64,000 bases of DNA from Nymphaea colorata (Eukaryota > Streptophyta > Magnoliopsida > Nymphaeales > Nymphaeaceae): positions 15,548,106 through 15,612,105 of the forward strand of contig NC_045141.1 in the NCBI RefSeq assembly GCF_008831285.2, written 5' to 3'. Of this stretch, positions 63,605 to 64,000 are shown piece by piece (position 1 is the first letter of the stretch; the number at the start of each line of letters is the position of its first letter). A program made the position numbers and the translations under genes. The notes below the pieces were generated by a model. The model saw only the letters and a list, made by a program, of their open reading frames with translations. It searched no databases and had not been told where the DNA came from.

Positions 63605-64000
63605 GTATCCATAGTCTCTGTTTTCTCCTTTTCGTTTTCCCATACCTAACTCAACGAATTTTCCGACGTTGATTCGTTTTCTAATACTACAAAATTTTAA
63701 ATATAATTATTTTTCTCAAGTTTGTGTGTGGATGAATTCGTCGTTTGCAGTTATTATAAAAAATTTTCCAGGGATTTTTACTACGAAACTTGATTTTAGA
63801 GAGATTTTCTCCTGTTTTTTTATTTTCCTCCACTGTTTGGGAGGAAGCGAGGTTTGTCTCACGCAACAGACTTCATTTTTGAATTCACGGCGCCTCTCAA
63901 TTTGAGACTTACAAGTCAACATTCCACTGTGCAGTCACATGTTCTAAAAATCCCAATTTGGCATCAAAATTTAGTTTCAAAATTTTTATGCTAAAAGTCG
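63605..64000 (+). other. Start of MCU intron 1
   Basis: AT-rich intronic sequence following the donor at 63605. No acceptor with an in-frame MCU continuation is visible before the window ends. Confidence 0.7.

Overview
This is nuclear DNA of a seed plant, most likely a flowering plant. The evidence is spliced genes with GT/AG introns, plant-type geranylgeranyl diphosphate synthases, a PLS-class PPR gene, a plant MCU gene, a tRNA-Asp close to plant copies, and much transposon debris. I cannot assign a species. Introns up to 4.8 kb and about one gene per 10 kb suggest a medium-sized or large genome.

Layout. (1) 1880-19292, plus strand: a mitochondrial-type translation initiation factor IF-2 gene. 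I rebuilt it as seven exons whose phases all agree (710 aa); its introns hold transposon sequence, including a clean hAT-type element with 8-bp target-site duplications. (2) 20532-21515, plus: a divergent, intact GGPPS-like ORF with a shortened first Asp-rich motif and a degraded IPP-binding motif. (3) 29504-30673, plus: a canonical single-exon plastid GGPPS (389 aa). (4) 31695-33470, minus: a PLS-class E/E+ PPR protein, with a tRNA-Asp(GUC) gene just upstream on the same strand (33649-33720). (5) 37224-40640, plus: a six-exon SAP30-like Sin3/HDAC complex subunit (249 aa), preceded by a Met-rich upstream ORF. (6) 63071 to beyond the right edge, plus: first exon of a mitochondrial calcium uniporter (MCU) family gene.

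The 22 kb from 40641 to 63070 has no gene I can support. It holds small and nonautonomous transposons: a complete 465-bp TRIM-type LTR element (LTRs, primer-binding site, polypurine tract and 5-bp target duplication all visible), several CAGTGGCGGAGCC-ended MITEs, tRNA-derived SINE-like heads, a GC-rich perfect hairpin repeat, a minisatellite split by a MITE, and microsatellites.

The genes do not form a pathway, apart from the two GGPPS homologues 8 kb apart, which look like an old tandem duplication. The downstream copy keeps every catalytic motif and the upstream copy has lost several while its frame stays open. That is the pattern expected of a non-catalytic partner or a changed enzyme, and it is the most interesting lead in the window.
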